Below, in pieces: positions 25,204-33,687 of a DNA stretch of 64,000 nucleotides. Location of the stretch: the NCBI RefSeq assembly GCF_003610805.1, contig NZ_RAPF01000002.1, positions 62,001 to 126,000 on the forward strand. The letters are read 5' to 3'. How positions within the stretch are numbered: position 1 is the stretch's first letter; each line of letters starts with the position of its first letter. The notes under the pieces are model-generated. The model was not told the DNA's origin. It searched no databases and saw nothing but the letters and a program-made list of their open reading frames with translations. This DNA is from Altericroceibacterium spongiae. GTDB taxonomy: Bacteria; Pseudomonadota; Alphaproteobacteria; Sphingomonadales; Sphingomonadaceae. The position numbers were made by a program, and so were the translations under genes.

Positions 25204-25536
25204 ATGAGCGCGTTTGCTTTTTTTGGGGCCGCTTTGGCCGAAATCGCGGGATGTTTCGCCTTCTGGGCCTGGCTCCGACTCGACAAGTCCCCTTGGTGGA
25301 TCGCACCCGGGATACTGTCGCTGTGCTTGTTCGCATATCTTCTGACCCTACCGGTATCGGCTCAGGCCGGACGGTCGTATGCTGCCTACGGTGGAGTCTA
25401 TATCGTATCCGCCGTGCTTTGGCTCTGGCTCGCTGAGGGCACCAAGCCAGATCGTTGGGACCTGCTGGGCGCTGTCGTCTGCCTCATCGGTGCAGCTATC
25501 ATTTACTTTGGCCCTCGCAGTACGGCCGTCGGATAG
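25204..25536 (+). CDS. YnfA/UPF0060 family membrane protein
   Basis: A 110-residue integral membrane protein with four helices, matching the YnfA family: [38 protein letters not shown] and [19 protein letters not shown]. YnfA belongs to the small multidrug-resistance-like group and has been linked to efflux. The start is set at 25204 (MSAFAFF) because homologues begin there; the frame is open for 13 more codons upstream. Confidence 0.88.
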   Translation: MSAFAFFGAALAEIAGCFAFWAWLRLDKSPWWIAPGILSLCLFAYLLTLPVSAQAGRSYAAYGGVYIVSAVLWLWLAEGTKPDRWDLLGAVVCLIGAAIIYFGPRSTAVG

Positions 25537-25668
25537 CCTGCGACGTGTATCAGCGTCCCGACGAAATCCTACCTTGCTGATGCCGATCTCGGCCCGCCCA
25601 TCGCTCATAGCCTGCCGACGGGCATGATCTTCGATCTCACGGTGGACCAATATGCCCGCGACTGGGCA

Positions 25669-25980
25669 TCATTCGCTTCCCGACCGTTCGATCACCAGAA
25701 TGCGCGCTTCGCCAAGGGGGCGGGCGACGTGTTCATCGCCCGGTTCGGCGTGAAAGATGTCCCCTGTTTCAAGATGCAGAACCTGTTCGCCGCCAGTGGT
25801 CCGGACATGCATGTCGACACGCCCGTCGAGGACAGCGAAGACTTCCGGGCTATCGTTGATGTGCCAGCGGTAGGGCTGGTCGGTCCAGTGCAGCCGCACC
25901 GTCGCGTCGACGATCCGCTCGATCGACAGCGCGTCCCAGGCTGATCTGCCGGTGAAATCGCGGGCGCGGATAACCTGCAT
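25669..25980 (-). CDS. small cupin protein
   Basis: A 103-residue single cupin domain: WHINDSPEVFAVLDGRVDMH provides H, E and related ligands, then GDIFHAEPGDEHVARP. I chose the start at 25980 because AGAGGATAGAA precedes it; six codons upstream another ATG is possible. It is the last of three genes on this strand (LysE, NTF2-like, cupin) transcribed away from the MocR regulator. The ligand is unknown. Confidence 0.8.
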   Translation of the reverse strand: MQVIRARDFTGRSAWDALSIERIVDATVRLHWTDQPYRWHINDSPEVFAVLDGRVDMHVRTTGGEQVLHLETGDIFHAEPGDEHVARPLGEARILVIERSGSE

Positions 25981-26022
25981 TTCTATCCTCTTGCTCACCG
26001 CTGTTGTGACGGAGATTTGGGA

Positions 26023-26406
26023 TCAGTTACCAGGCGACGTTTCCTGCGCGCTGTAGAAGCTCTCGCCTTCGACCTGCCGGTCGTCCACGAAGCGCATGGT
26101 TTCGAGCGCCCGCCGCGCTTTGCCGTTGCGCCGGGCCACATAGTGGACGCCGAGCACCTGGCGCTCGATATCGCAGACGGCGGCGATCAGGGTAAAATGC
26201 AGTTCGGACGAAGCCTCCAGCGCCTTTGACCAATATGAGCGCAAACTGGCCTTGCCTTCGATGATGGGAGATCCCGTCAGTTCCGCGGCCAATGGGCTGA
26301 TGAAGCGCGCGTCTTCGGCAAAATGCGCCAGAATGGCGTCGAGATCGCGCGCGTTCCAGTTGGCAATCCAGTTCGCCGCGAACATCTCCATGTCTTCCCG
26401 GTTCAT
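26023..26406 (-). CDS. SnoaL/NTF2-like protein
   Basis: A 127-residue cone-fold protein: WIANWNARDLDAILAHFAED followed by FISPLAAELTG is the classical NTF2/SnoaL beginning. Family members are small-molecule isomerases, dehydratases or binding proteins. It lies 11 nt after the LysE gene, so both belong to the transcript divergent from MocR. The function is unresolved. Confidence 0.82.
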   Translation of the reverse strand: MNREDMEMFAANWIANWNARDLDAILAHFAEDARFISPLAAELTGSPIIEGKASLRSYWSKALEASSELHFTLIAAVCDIERQVLGVHYVARRNGKARRALETMRFVDDRQVEGESFYSAQETSPGN

Positions 26407-26417
26407 TGCGTTGTCCT

Positions 26418-27011
26418 TCAGATCAGAAACAGCAGGGCAGTGAGCGCGGTCAGAACCGCCATCACGCGCACAAACACGATCATGCCCTTGCGGCTTTCGA
26501 GCAGTTCGCGGGCGCCTGCGCCCATCGCCGCCCAGGTTGCGATGGAAGGCAGGCCGATCAGCACGAAGGCCGCGACGATGACGCCGAGTTGCAGGGCGAG
26601 CGGCCGGCCGGGCACGGTAAAGCTGGCGATGGCGGGCATGGTGATTGCCCAGGCCTTGGGATTGACGAACTGGAAGGCAGCTGCCTGAAAGAAAGTTAGC
26701 GGATGCGCGCCCTCGCGCCGTTCGACGCCTTCCGATTGCCACAGTTTCACCGCCAGCCATCCGAGATAGACAGCACCGAAGATCCGCACTGCCCAGCGCA
26801 GCACCGGCCATGCCTCGAACAGCGCACCCAGACCCAGCCCGCTGAGCACCAGCATGAGGGCGCAGCCGAAATTGATCCCGAAGATGTGCGGGATGGTCCG
26901 GCGGAATCCGAAAACCAGCCCCGACGAGGCGAGCATGATGTTGTTGGGGCCGGGCGTCGCCGTGCAGACGAAACTGTACAGCGCAAGCGGGGCAAGCAGA
27001 CTCGTATCCAT
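26418..27011 (-). CDS. LysE-family exporter
   Basis: A 197-residue LysE/RhtB-type protein with about six helices. FVCTATPGPNNIMLASSGLV is the family signature, and FQFVNPKAWAITMPAIASF the second block. It is transcribed divergently from the MocR regulator, with a perfect palindrome in the 81-bp gap, so it is the most likely direct target of that regulator. Confidence 0.9.
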   Translation of the reverse strand: MDTSLLAPLALYSFVCTATPGPNNIMLASSGLVFGFRRTIPHIFGINFGCALMLVLSGLGLGALFEAWPVLRWAVRIFGAVYLGWLAVKLWQSEGVERREGAHPLTFFQAAAFQFVNPKAWAITMPAIASFTVPGRPLALQLGVIVAAFVLIGLPSIATWAAMGAGARELLESRKGMIVFVRVMAVLTALTALLFLI

Positions 27012-27041
27012 GATGTTCTCCTGAACCGCTGGATGATCATC

Positions 27042-27083
27042 ATTGAACTATGAGTCAAATGTGATATTGAACCGGTTCAATAT
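27042..27083. promoter_or_regulatory. MocR-type operator: 20-bp perfect palindrome plus a direct half-site
   Basis: ATATTGAACCGGTTCAATAT at 27064-27083 is a perfect palindrome, 9 bp before the MocR start. A further ATTGAAC half-site lies at 27042-27048, 24 bp from the equivalent half of the palindrome. Inverted plus direct repeats are typical of MocR/GntR operators. The site is placed to control both divergent genes. Confidence 0.65.
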
Positions 27084-27092
27084 AGCGCGGGA

Positions 27093-28487
27093 ATGGCAAT
27101 GAAGGACTGGCAGCCGGATATCTCGAAGGGCAGTGCGCCGGTGTACGAGCGTCTCGTGACCGCACTGGAGGGCGATGTGCGCGATGGCCGCTTGGTGCCC
27201 GGTGATCGCTTGCCCCCGCAGCGCGATTTGGCGCACCGCCTATCCTTGAGTGTCGGCACGGTCAGCCGGGCCTATGTCGAGGCGGAGCGCCGGGGGTTCA
27301 TTTCCAGCCATGTAGGCCGTGGTTCTTTCGTCGCCGACCGGGCAAGACCGCATTCCTCGCCACATGACACCGGCCCGCTCGATATGGCGCATAATGTGCC
27401 GCCGCTCGATCCTGCCGAACGCTGGATCGGGGAGGGGCTGTCCCGCGTGCGCCAGCGCGCCGATCTTGGCACAGCGGTAAACTATGCGCCGCCCGAAGGC
27501 CTGGCCTCGATCCGCGAGGCGGGGGCATCCTGGCTGAAGCGCCGTCATGGCGTGAGGCGCGCGGCGGCGGATCGAGTTATTCAGTGCAACGGCGGACAGC
27601 ATGGCCTTGCACTCGCCTTCGCCGCGCTGGCGCGGCCGGGCGATACGATCCTGTGCGAAGCCGCGACCTATCCCGGTATCCGGACGTTGGCCGACCATGC
27701 GGGTTACCGCCTGCAGGGCGTTGCCATGGATGAGCGCGGCATCGATCCCGAAGCGCTAGCGCGCTGTGCCCGGGAGACCGGCGCCAAGGTACTGGTCATA
27801 ATCCCGACCTTGCAGAACCCGACCACGATCACCCTCGATGCCGCGCGCCGCGCTGAAATCATCGAGGTCGCCCGTGCCCATGATCTGATGATCGTCGAGG
27901 ACGATGCCTATCGCGTCTTCGCCGATGCCGGGGCGGCGGACTGCTTTGCGGATCTCGCGCCGGAACGGACGTTGATGGTCGCGGGCGTTTCCAAGGCGGT
28001 CGCGCCCGGTTTGCGGCTCGGTTTCCTGTTGCCACCCGACGATGAGGATGTGCGCGACCGACTGCTGCTGGGCATCCGCGCCTTTGGCTACAGCCCGCCT
28101 TCGCTGGGCGGTCTGGTCTTCAGCCAGTGGGAACAGGACGGAACGGCCGACAGAATCGCTGACGATGTCATCACCGAAAGCGAGGCAAGGACGCAGCTGG
28201 CAGCGTCGATCCTCGGCAAGGCGATGGCGCCGCCGGGGGCGGGCCGCAGCCTGCATGTCTGGATGCCGATGCCCATGCTCGATGCCCAGCGGCTGAGCGC
28301 TCGCGCCTTGCGCGCTTCCATCGCATTGACGCCGCCTGACGGGCCGATTGTCGATGCCGTGGCGCCCTCGGGCGTCCGCCTGTGTCTGGGCGGCCTGCGC
28401 GCGCGCGATGCGCTCGAACAGGCGCTTCGCGATATCGCTGCTATGCTTTCTCCCACGGGCGATAGCGCGGCGCGTGGAATCATTTGA
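27093..28487 (+). CDS. MocR-family regulator (GntR winged helix fused to aminotransferase domain)
   Basis: A 464-residue two-domain regulator. GntR-type winged helix at about 12-80 (LPPQRDLAHRL, SVGTVSRAYVEAERRGFISS), then a fold-type I aminotransferase-like domain. The PLP lysine is K301 (GVSKAVAPGLRLGF) and PLP contacts N242 (LQNPTT), D270 and Y273 (VEDDAYRVF) are kept, so PLP binding is very likely. These proteins sense PLP adducts of amino acids or amines. The divergent LysE exporter and the downstream EamA exporter, whose start is 14 nt away, are the probable targets. Confidence 0.92.
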   Translation: MAMKDWQPDISKGSAPVYERLVTALEGDVRDGRLVPGDRLPPQRDLAHRLSLSVGTVSRAYVEAERRGFISSHVGRGSFVADRARPHSSPHDTGPLDMAHNVPPLDPAERWIGEGLSRVRQRADLGTAVNYAPPEGLASIREAGASWLKRRHGVRRAAADRVIQCNGGQHGLALAFAALARPGDTILCEAATYPGIRTLADHAGYRLQGVAMDERGIDPEALARCARETGAKVLVIIPTLQNPTTITLDAARRAEIIEVARAHDLMIVEDDAYRVFADAGAADCFADLAPERTLMVAGVSKAVAPGLRLGFLLPPDDEDVRDRLLLGIRAFGYSPPSLGGLVFSQWEQDGTADRIADDVITESEARTQLAASILGKAMAPPGAGRSLHVWMPMPMLDAQRLSARALRASIALTPPDGPIVDAVAPSGVRLCLGGLRARDALEQALRDIAAMLSPTGDSAARGII

Positions 28488-28501
28488 CCGCTGGAACCAC
28501 C

Positions 28502-29434
28502 ATGGCCCGCACACAGCTCCGTTTCGGTCGGTCGGACTTGTGGTCCTATGCAACGCTTTGCATCGTCATCTTGTTCTGGTCGGGCAATTTCATAGTCGGC
28601 CGCGCTGTGAACGGCGTGATCCCGCCGTTCACACTCGCCTTTGTGCGGTGGAGCGGGGCCCTTCTGATTGCGCTCCCGTTCGCATGGCGGCACCTTGTGG
28701 CAGACCGGGACATCCTGCAGGCGCACTGGAAACCTGTCCTGTTGCTTGGTGTGACCGGCGTAGCCGCCTTCAACGCCTTTATCTATTCGGGCCTGCGTTT
28801 CACAACCGCAGCGAACGGCCTGTTGCTTCAGGCCGCCACACCGGCGCTCGTGCTCCTTTTCAGCCGTATCTTCTTCAGGGATCGCGCGCCGTTGCTCCAA
28901 GCTGTCGGCGTAACGCTCTCGATGCTGGGCGTGGCGGTCATCGTGTTGCGGGGCAATCTTTCGGCGGTGGCGCAATTGAATCTCAATTCCGGCGATGTCC
29001 TCGTGCTTGGCGGGGTTATTTGCTGGGCCCTTTACACGTCGCTTCTGCGGCTTCGCCCCGATTGCCATCCGGCAAGTTTTCTGGTGGCGACCTTCGCGGT
29101 CGGCGCGGCGGCGATGCTTCCATGCGCCGCAATTGAAGCTTACGCTGGCTCCAGCATTCCTCTACGCGCCGAAGTGCTGGCGGCATTTGTCTACGTCGCA
29201 TTCTTCCCGTCGCTCATCGCATATGTGCTCTACAACGCTGCCGTGAAACGATTGGGGGCCGCGCCCGCTGGGCAGATGATTACACTCATGCCGCTGTTCG
29301 GCGCACTGCTGGCGGCGGCGTTACTCGGTGAAGCGCTCCAAGGCTTTCATGCCACGGGCATGGTTTTCATTCTCGGCGGTATTGTGGCGGGAGCGATCGG
29401 CGACGTCAGGCGGACGCGTCCTGACGCACGCTGA
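28502..29434 (+). CDS. EamA/DMT-family exporter
   Basis: A 310-residue drug/metabolite transporter with ten helices formed by two EamA repeats (about 20-140 and 160-300); landmarks are LFWSGNFIVGRAV and ALYTSLLRLRP. DMT proteins export amino acids, nucleosides or drugs. I chose ATG 28502 although a TTG at 28484 overlaps the MocR stop. The gene is co-directional with MocR and presumably under the same control. Confidence 0.88.
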   Translation: MARTQLRFGRSDLWSYATLCIVILFWSGNFIVGRAVNGVIPPFTLAFVRWSGALLIALPFAWRHLVADRDILQAHWKPVLLLGVTGVAAFNAFIYSGLRFTTAANGLLLQAATPALVLLFSRIFFRDRAPLLQAVGVTLSMLGVAVIVLRGNLSAVAQLNLNSGDVLVLGGVICWALYTSLLRLRPDCHPASFLVATFAVGAAAMLPCAAIEAYAGSSIPLRAEVLAAFVYVAFFPSLIAYVLYNAAVKRLGAAPAGQMITLMPLFGALLAAALLGEALQGFHATGMVFILGGIVAGAIGDVRRTRPDAR

Positions 29435-29450
29435 CAATGCTTATGCACCC

Positions 29451-29515
29451 GAACCCGGCGCTAGATGCCCGCGAGCAGTCGTCCACCACGAATGCAGAAG
29501 CGCGAAAAGGCAATC
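29451..29515. repeat. interspersed repeat, copy B
   Basis: Second copy of the element found at 15159, same orientation. It begins 16 bp after the EamA stop, in a 332-bp gap that otherwise holds no gene I can support. The location directly after a stop codon would suit a transcript-end element. Confidence 0.5.
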
Positions 29516-29766
29516 CATACAGTCACGTCGGAAGGCATCTCCTTGGCCCTTCGCCAAGTCAATCCAGTCGGCTGAACCAGTATCGAGCCCGGCACTGTAA
29601 TCTTCCGCCAAGCCAAGATTGGCGTGGCGATTCTTTGTGCGCGCTACTTCATTGTGTGACGGTAGCGATGGCAACAGCTGGTTCGGTCGCAGACCGCATT
29701 CACAACAACTTCACATGAGTTGCCTAACATCGGCAAGTGATTTGAAAAAAAGGGGTCGGGGTCTTC

Positions 29767-31125
29767 ATGAAATATCTCATCGGATCTGGGCTAGCCTGCA
29801 TCGTATTCGTCGGCCTGGCGGCAGGCGCCGTCGCGCAGGGTGAGCATCCACTGGTGGGCGAGTGCCGCGCTACCGAGGTGACCATGCCCAACAGCTGCGG
29901 CTGTACAGTTACCAATTCCCGGCAGGCAGGTATCTCCGAATCCGACCTCAGCGCATTGTTCAAGGATGATGCTCAGAGCACTCCCGTTTCCGAGCAAACC
30001 TATCAAAGCTTCTGGCTCATCAAGTCCCAATGCATGCTGGACGTGACGATGACAGCGCAAGCCAGCGGTTCGACCATGACCAACGTACCGCGCGTGGCTG
30101 GCCCCGGGCCGGCCCTCGCCGCACCATCTGCGTTGGCGCCAGCGGCACCGCGCGCGACGGCACAGGCGGCGGCGCAATTGTCGTCGGGCGAGCCTGACTA
30201 TGCCCGCGGACGTGTGATTGAGCTACCGCGCGAGCGAGCGGAAGCGCTGATGGCACAGCTGCGTGGAACTGCTTGGGAGATGACCGAAGCCGACGCCCGC
30301 GACGGCTGGAAGATGCAGCTTCATTTCCGTCCTGACGGAGTGCTTGTCACCCAGTTTCTCAACGAGCGAGGGGAATTTGCTTCTTCCTCGGCCGAACGCT
30401 TGGTGCGCGGCGACGGGACCGCGCCCGGGCAAGCCAATTCCGATGCGATCAGGGTGGATGAGCGGGGGTTGGAGACCCGTCGTGAGGGCCGGCTGGTTGA
30501 ATTCGCTTTCTACCGTCAGCCCATCGCGAGCCCAACCCTCGGCGGTCTGCGCCCATTTCCGTTCGTCCTCGTTGAAAATGGCCGCTTGCTTGTCGGCGAA
30601 AGCGGGCGTCACGGATATATGAACCGGGAATTCCGCATGATCGGCGATGCCGCGGCAGCGCTGCCGGCGGGCTTGTCGGCGCCCGAGCGCCGTGCCGCGA
30701 CCATTCCCGGTCCGCTTGCCAACCGTTTCGGCTGGATCACGAGTGAGGTCCATGGCGAGGCGGAATGTACCGCTGACCTCCTGGTCCTGCCGGAGGGTGC
30801 CCCGGCACCGCGCGATACCAATGAATTCAGCACCGCACGCAAGGCCCGGGCCTATCCACTCATTGGCACTATACTTATGCTGTCAGGCGAGCCGGACTGG
30901 CAGACCGGGATGAAGGTGATGTTTGACGGAACACCGCGTGTTCTGCCCCGTGTCAGGGGCGATATGCACAGTGTCGCCTACTCTGATGGCATCCTTTCGC
31001 TGAACATCAGCCACGGCGAGACCGTCACCGACAATCCGGCCTATGGTTACAGCGTGGACGATGTGGAGGTGCGCCATGAAGGCAGGACACAACACTTCAC
31101 AGGCATGTCCTTCAACCTGTGCTGA
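29767..31125 (+). CDS. secreted protein of unknown function (452 aa)
   Basis: The signal peptide is about residues 1-23 (MKYLIGSGLACIVFVGLAAG). The mature part starts with a cysteine-containing segment (C32, then CGC around 44-46, and C88), then an Ala/Pro-rich linker (about 105-140) and a larger domain of beta character up to residue 452, whose final residue is cysteine. I do not recognise a family. It lies upstream of, and co-directional with, the regulatory end of the haemagglutinin locus, but 153 bp plus a convergent gene separate them, so a link is not shown. Confidence 0.75.
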   Translation: MKYLIGSGLACIVFVGLAAGAVAQGEHPLVGECRATEVTMPNSCGCTVTNSRQAGISESDLSALFKDDAQSTPVSEQTYQSFWLIKSQCMLDVTMTAQASGSTMTNVPRVAGPGPALAAPSALAPAAPRATAQAAAQLSSGEPDYARGRVIELPRERAEALMAQLRGTAWEMTEADARDGWKMQLHFRPDGVLVTQFLNERGEFASSSAERLVRGDGTAPGQANSDAIRVDERGLETRREGRLVEFAFYRQPIASPTLGGLRPFPFVLVENGRLLVGESGRHGYMNREFRMIGDAAAALPAGLSAPERRAATIPGPLANRFGWITSEVHGEAECTADLLVLPEGAPAPRDTNEFSTARKARAYPLIGTILMLSGEPDWQTGMKVMFDGTPRVLPRVRGDMHSVAYSDGILSLNISHGETVTDNPAYGYSVDDVEVRHEGRTQHFTGMSFNLC

Positions 31126-31278
31126 TTGCCATTGGCTGAGTCCCGGCACCGTGCAACGACCAGCCCGGACATCGGCCGGAAACATTGCCGGTTAACCGCT
31201 AGATTGCCACGCAGTCCATAATCGGCTGACCGCACCTTTTGGGAATTGCGCGTGTGGGCATCGCCAAGATTGAGTTTT

Positions 31279-32298
31279 CTAGCCAAGCAACACCACTCCG
31301 CCCGGCAGATGCCGCGCTTCCACCTCAAGCAGGCGCTCAAGCTGAACCACGGCAAGGTCGATCTGGTCGATATGGAAGACGCCCGTCACCGGCCAATCTG
31401 CCTTGGAATTGTCGGTCAGGACGAGCCTGCCTGGGTAATAGCGATTGATTTGCGGAATTGCCTCAGAGACGGTCGTGCCTCGCAGAACCAACAGGCCGCG
31501 CCTCCAGGCCAGGCGCACGAACTCGTCCGCCTTCGCCTTCTGCACTTTTCCATAGGTGTCGAAGACGATCTCGTGACCAGACCGAAGAGGTTCCGAATAG
31601 GCGCCCCTGCTGATGGTGACGGTTCCTTCTACGCAGGTCACGCAGAGACTTCCGGCCATCATTTGCACATTGAAGGCCGCTTGGCTTGCCGACAAATGGG
31701 CTGTGCTAGCAAAGACTTTGAAGGGCTGTTGCGCATTTGAAACCGATATGAATGCCTCGCCAGCAATCAGCTCGAGGCCATGGCCCCCCAGCGTTCGCGA
31801 TGAACTCGAGCGCGAATTGAGCTCTACCTCCACGCCCGCTACGGGCCGGAAGCTCTGCTGCTCCCCGGCTCCTGTTCGTCTGTCGGCCATCAGTTCTGCC
31901 AGTGATGGCCACAATGCGAGTGGAGGATTGACCACCATCAGACCGCCAGCGAGCGAGGCTGCAATTGCGCCTCCACCCAGAAAACTGCGTCGGCTCATGG
32001 CCGGATGCCGAGGCTTGGCGCCGAACGGAACCACATTCCCGCCGCTGTCTGCCGTGCGCTGTGCAGCCGTCCTTTCAAATGTCTCCGCTGCTGTCGGAAG
32101 CTCAAGATGGCGCATATGGGAGCACAGATCCGATGCGGCGGCAAAGGCCCGCTCATGAGCGGTGCTCGCAGCGATCCAATGCTCGAAAGCGACGCGGTCG
32201 CTTTCGGCGAGTTGCCCCACTGTCAGGCGCACGACCCAATCGACCGCTTCCCTGTCGAGCGGATCGATGTCGCTTTCGAGGTCACCTCTTGAGGTCAT
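31279..32298 (-). CDS. FecR-family anti-sigma factor / signal transducer
   Basis: A 339-residue FecR-like protein. A cytoplasmic N-terminal domain (about 10-70: DREAVDWVVRLTVGQLAESD) is followed by a single membrane segment (about 105-125) preceded by RRSFLGGG, a FecR core (about 145-245) and a C-terminal DUF4974-like STN-binding domain. FecR proteins carry a periplasmic signal to their cognate ECF sigma factor. It is the last gene of the minus-strand regulatory operon (tonB, STN-TonB, ecf, fecR), 54 nt after the sigma gene. Confidence 0.88.
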   Translation of the reverse strand: MTSRGDLESDIDPLDREAVDWVVRLTVGQLAESDRVAFEHWIAASTAHERAFAAASDLCSHMRHLELPTAAETFERTAAQRTADSGGNVVPFGAKPRHPAMSRRSFLGGGAIAASLAGGLMVVNPPLALWPSLAELMADRRTGAGEQQSFRPVAGVEVELNSRSSSSRTLGGHGLELIAGEAFISVSNAQQPFKVFASTAHLSASQAAFNVQMMAGSLCVTCVEGTVTISRGAYSEPLRSGHEIVFDTYGKVQKAKADEFVRLAWRRGLLVLRGTTVSEAIPQINRYYPGRLVLTDNSKADWPVTGVFHIDQIDLAVVQLERLLEVEARHLPGGVVLLG

Positions 32299-32352
32299 CG
32301 TGGCCCGCGAACTCCAGAATCCTGCTTGCTATCCGTCACAAAAATTCCTCTC

Positions 32353-32946
32353 TTATTTCCTAGAGTGCCGCACCCGCTGGCCAGCGAGAATATTTTTTCG
32401 ACCGGTCCGTTCCGCGCAGTGCAGAATTGCAGACCGGATGTCCGATTGTATGGTGCGCACGCTCACGCCATATTCCTCCGCCAGCACTTCGGGACTGGTT
32501 TCACCGCGAAAACATTTGAAGAATGCCGTGCGCTGTCGTTCAGGCAATTCAGCCAGAGCAGCCATCATAAGTTCGACTTCCTCACGAGCGGCAATGACGC
32601 GGTCAGGCAGCGGTTGGTCGTCAGACAGCTCGTGAATATCAGCGAGGTTGCCATGCGAATTATGACGGGCCTCTCGCCTTAGGAGATGGCCGGCCGTGTT
32701 GAGTGCGGTGCGATAGACATAAGCATCGGCATTGGCGATTGCTCCCAACTCCCCGCCCTGGTTGAGCCTTATCCAGGTCTCATTGAGAGCTTCGCTCGCC
32801 AGCTCTGCCGAACCGAGCCGCCGGGCCAGACGGCGCTTGAGATCGCTATAGCCGTCAACCAGCGAACGGCGCAGCGAGAGGCGCGTGCCGTCGGGCATCA
32901 CCCGCTGCTCCCTCGCTTCTTGCTCTTGGTCCGCTCCATCTGGCAT
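32353..32946 (-). CDS. FecI-like ECF sigma factor
   Basis: A 197-residue ECF sigma factor. Region 2 is about 30-95 (SAELASEALNETWIRLNQGG, AYVYRTALNTAGHLLRREAR) and region 4 about 140-185 (LPERQRTAFFKCFRGETSPE, then YGVSVRTIQSDIRSAI). Its ATG follows the preceding stop codon with no gap; a second start 16 codons on (32898) has a GAGGGAG-like site and could be the real one. It is paired with FecR, and the likely targets are the haemagglutinin genes across the divergent region. Confidence 0.88.
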   Translation of the reverse strand: MPDGADQEQEAREQRVMPDGTRLSLRRSLVDGYSDLKRRLARRLGSAELASEALNETWIRLNQGGELGAIANADAYVYRTALNTAGHLLRREARHNSHGNLADIHELSDDQPLPDRVIAAREEVELMMAALAELPERQRTAFFKCFRGETSPEVLAEEYGVSVRTIQSDIRSAILHCAERTGRKNILAGQRVRHSRK

Positions 32947-33687
32947 CTAGCGCCCCGAAACATCGAAAATCAGCGGTTGCGGAAGATCGGGCGGCGGCGG
33001 GAGCGCAAGTTCCGCGCCATCGAGTGATTGCGCGATGCGTCTATCGAGCTCGGGCCTCCGGCTGCCTTTTACGATCTGGACATCGAACAGCGTGCCATCC
33101 GGCGAAATGCGTGTGGCCAAGCGCAGATCGGCGGCTTGTCCTCCCTCGATAATAGCGCTTTGCGCAACGTAGCTTCTGATGCGAACCGCCAGACGCCGTG
33201 CAAACTCTTCATTTCCATGGCCGACACGCGTTTGTCCGATCATGCGCGGCGCGGTTACATGCATCATGTCGAGACTGAGCCGAGCGTGACCTGCATTCCG
33301 GCCTGTTTCTGTCCCGGGTGCTCTCGATCGGGCGCCGGCTTGGTTTGCTGGAACGATGATGACCGACCGGCCGCTGGTGAAACGCGCGACCAGCCCGCTG
33401 CCTTCCAGTAGCAGGTGCAAGGCTTCAGCTGGCGAAAATGTCCCTTGAACGGGATTGCTCATGTTTTGATCGGCCGCCGGCTCGCGCAAGAGTACGTCGA
33501 TACCGCTGATCTCGGAGAATCGGGCCAAGGCGCTGTCCAGTGCAAGGACAGGGATATCGTAGCGCTGTCGATCCGAGCTTTGCGCGTGCGCGTCATGGGC
33601 GCAAAGCAGAAGAACAAGCGCAATCACGCAGGCCAATACCACGTCTGACCCGCGGCTGGGGACAAGGGCCAATGGGAGCCGCTTCAC
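32947..33687 (-). CDS. free-standing STN domain + TonB-C-like periplasmic protein
   Basis: A 246-residue exported protein: signal peptide (about 1-36), an STN domain (about 42-112: YDIPVLALDSALARFSEISG, VLLREPAAD, LLEGSGLVARF) and a C-terminal TonB-C-like domain (about 155-240). STN domains usually form the periplasmic signalling head of FecA-type receptors and contact FecR. Here there is no receptor barrel attached. It overlaps tonB by 4 nt upstream and abuts the ECF gene, so I infer it relays a signal to FecR. The TonB-C part lacks the classical YP motif. Confidence 0.75.
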   Translation of the reverse strand: MKRLPLALVPSRGSDVVLACVIALVLLLCAHDAHAQSSDRQRYDIPVLALDSALARFSEISGIDVLLREPAADQNMSNPVQGTFSPAEALHLLLEGSGLVARFTSGRSVIIVPANQAGARSRAPGTETGRNAGHARLSLDMMHVTAPRMIGQTRVGHGNEEFARRLAVRIRSYVAQSAIIEGGQAADLRLATRISPDGTLFDVQIVKGSRRPELDRRIAQSLDGAELALPPPPDLPQPLIFDVSGR

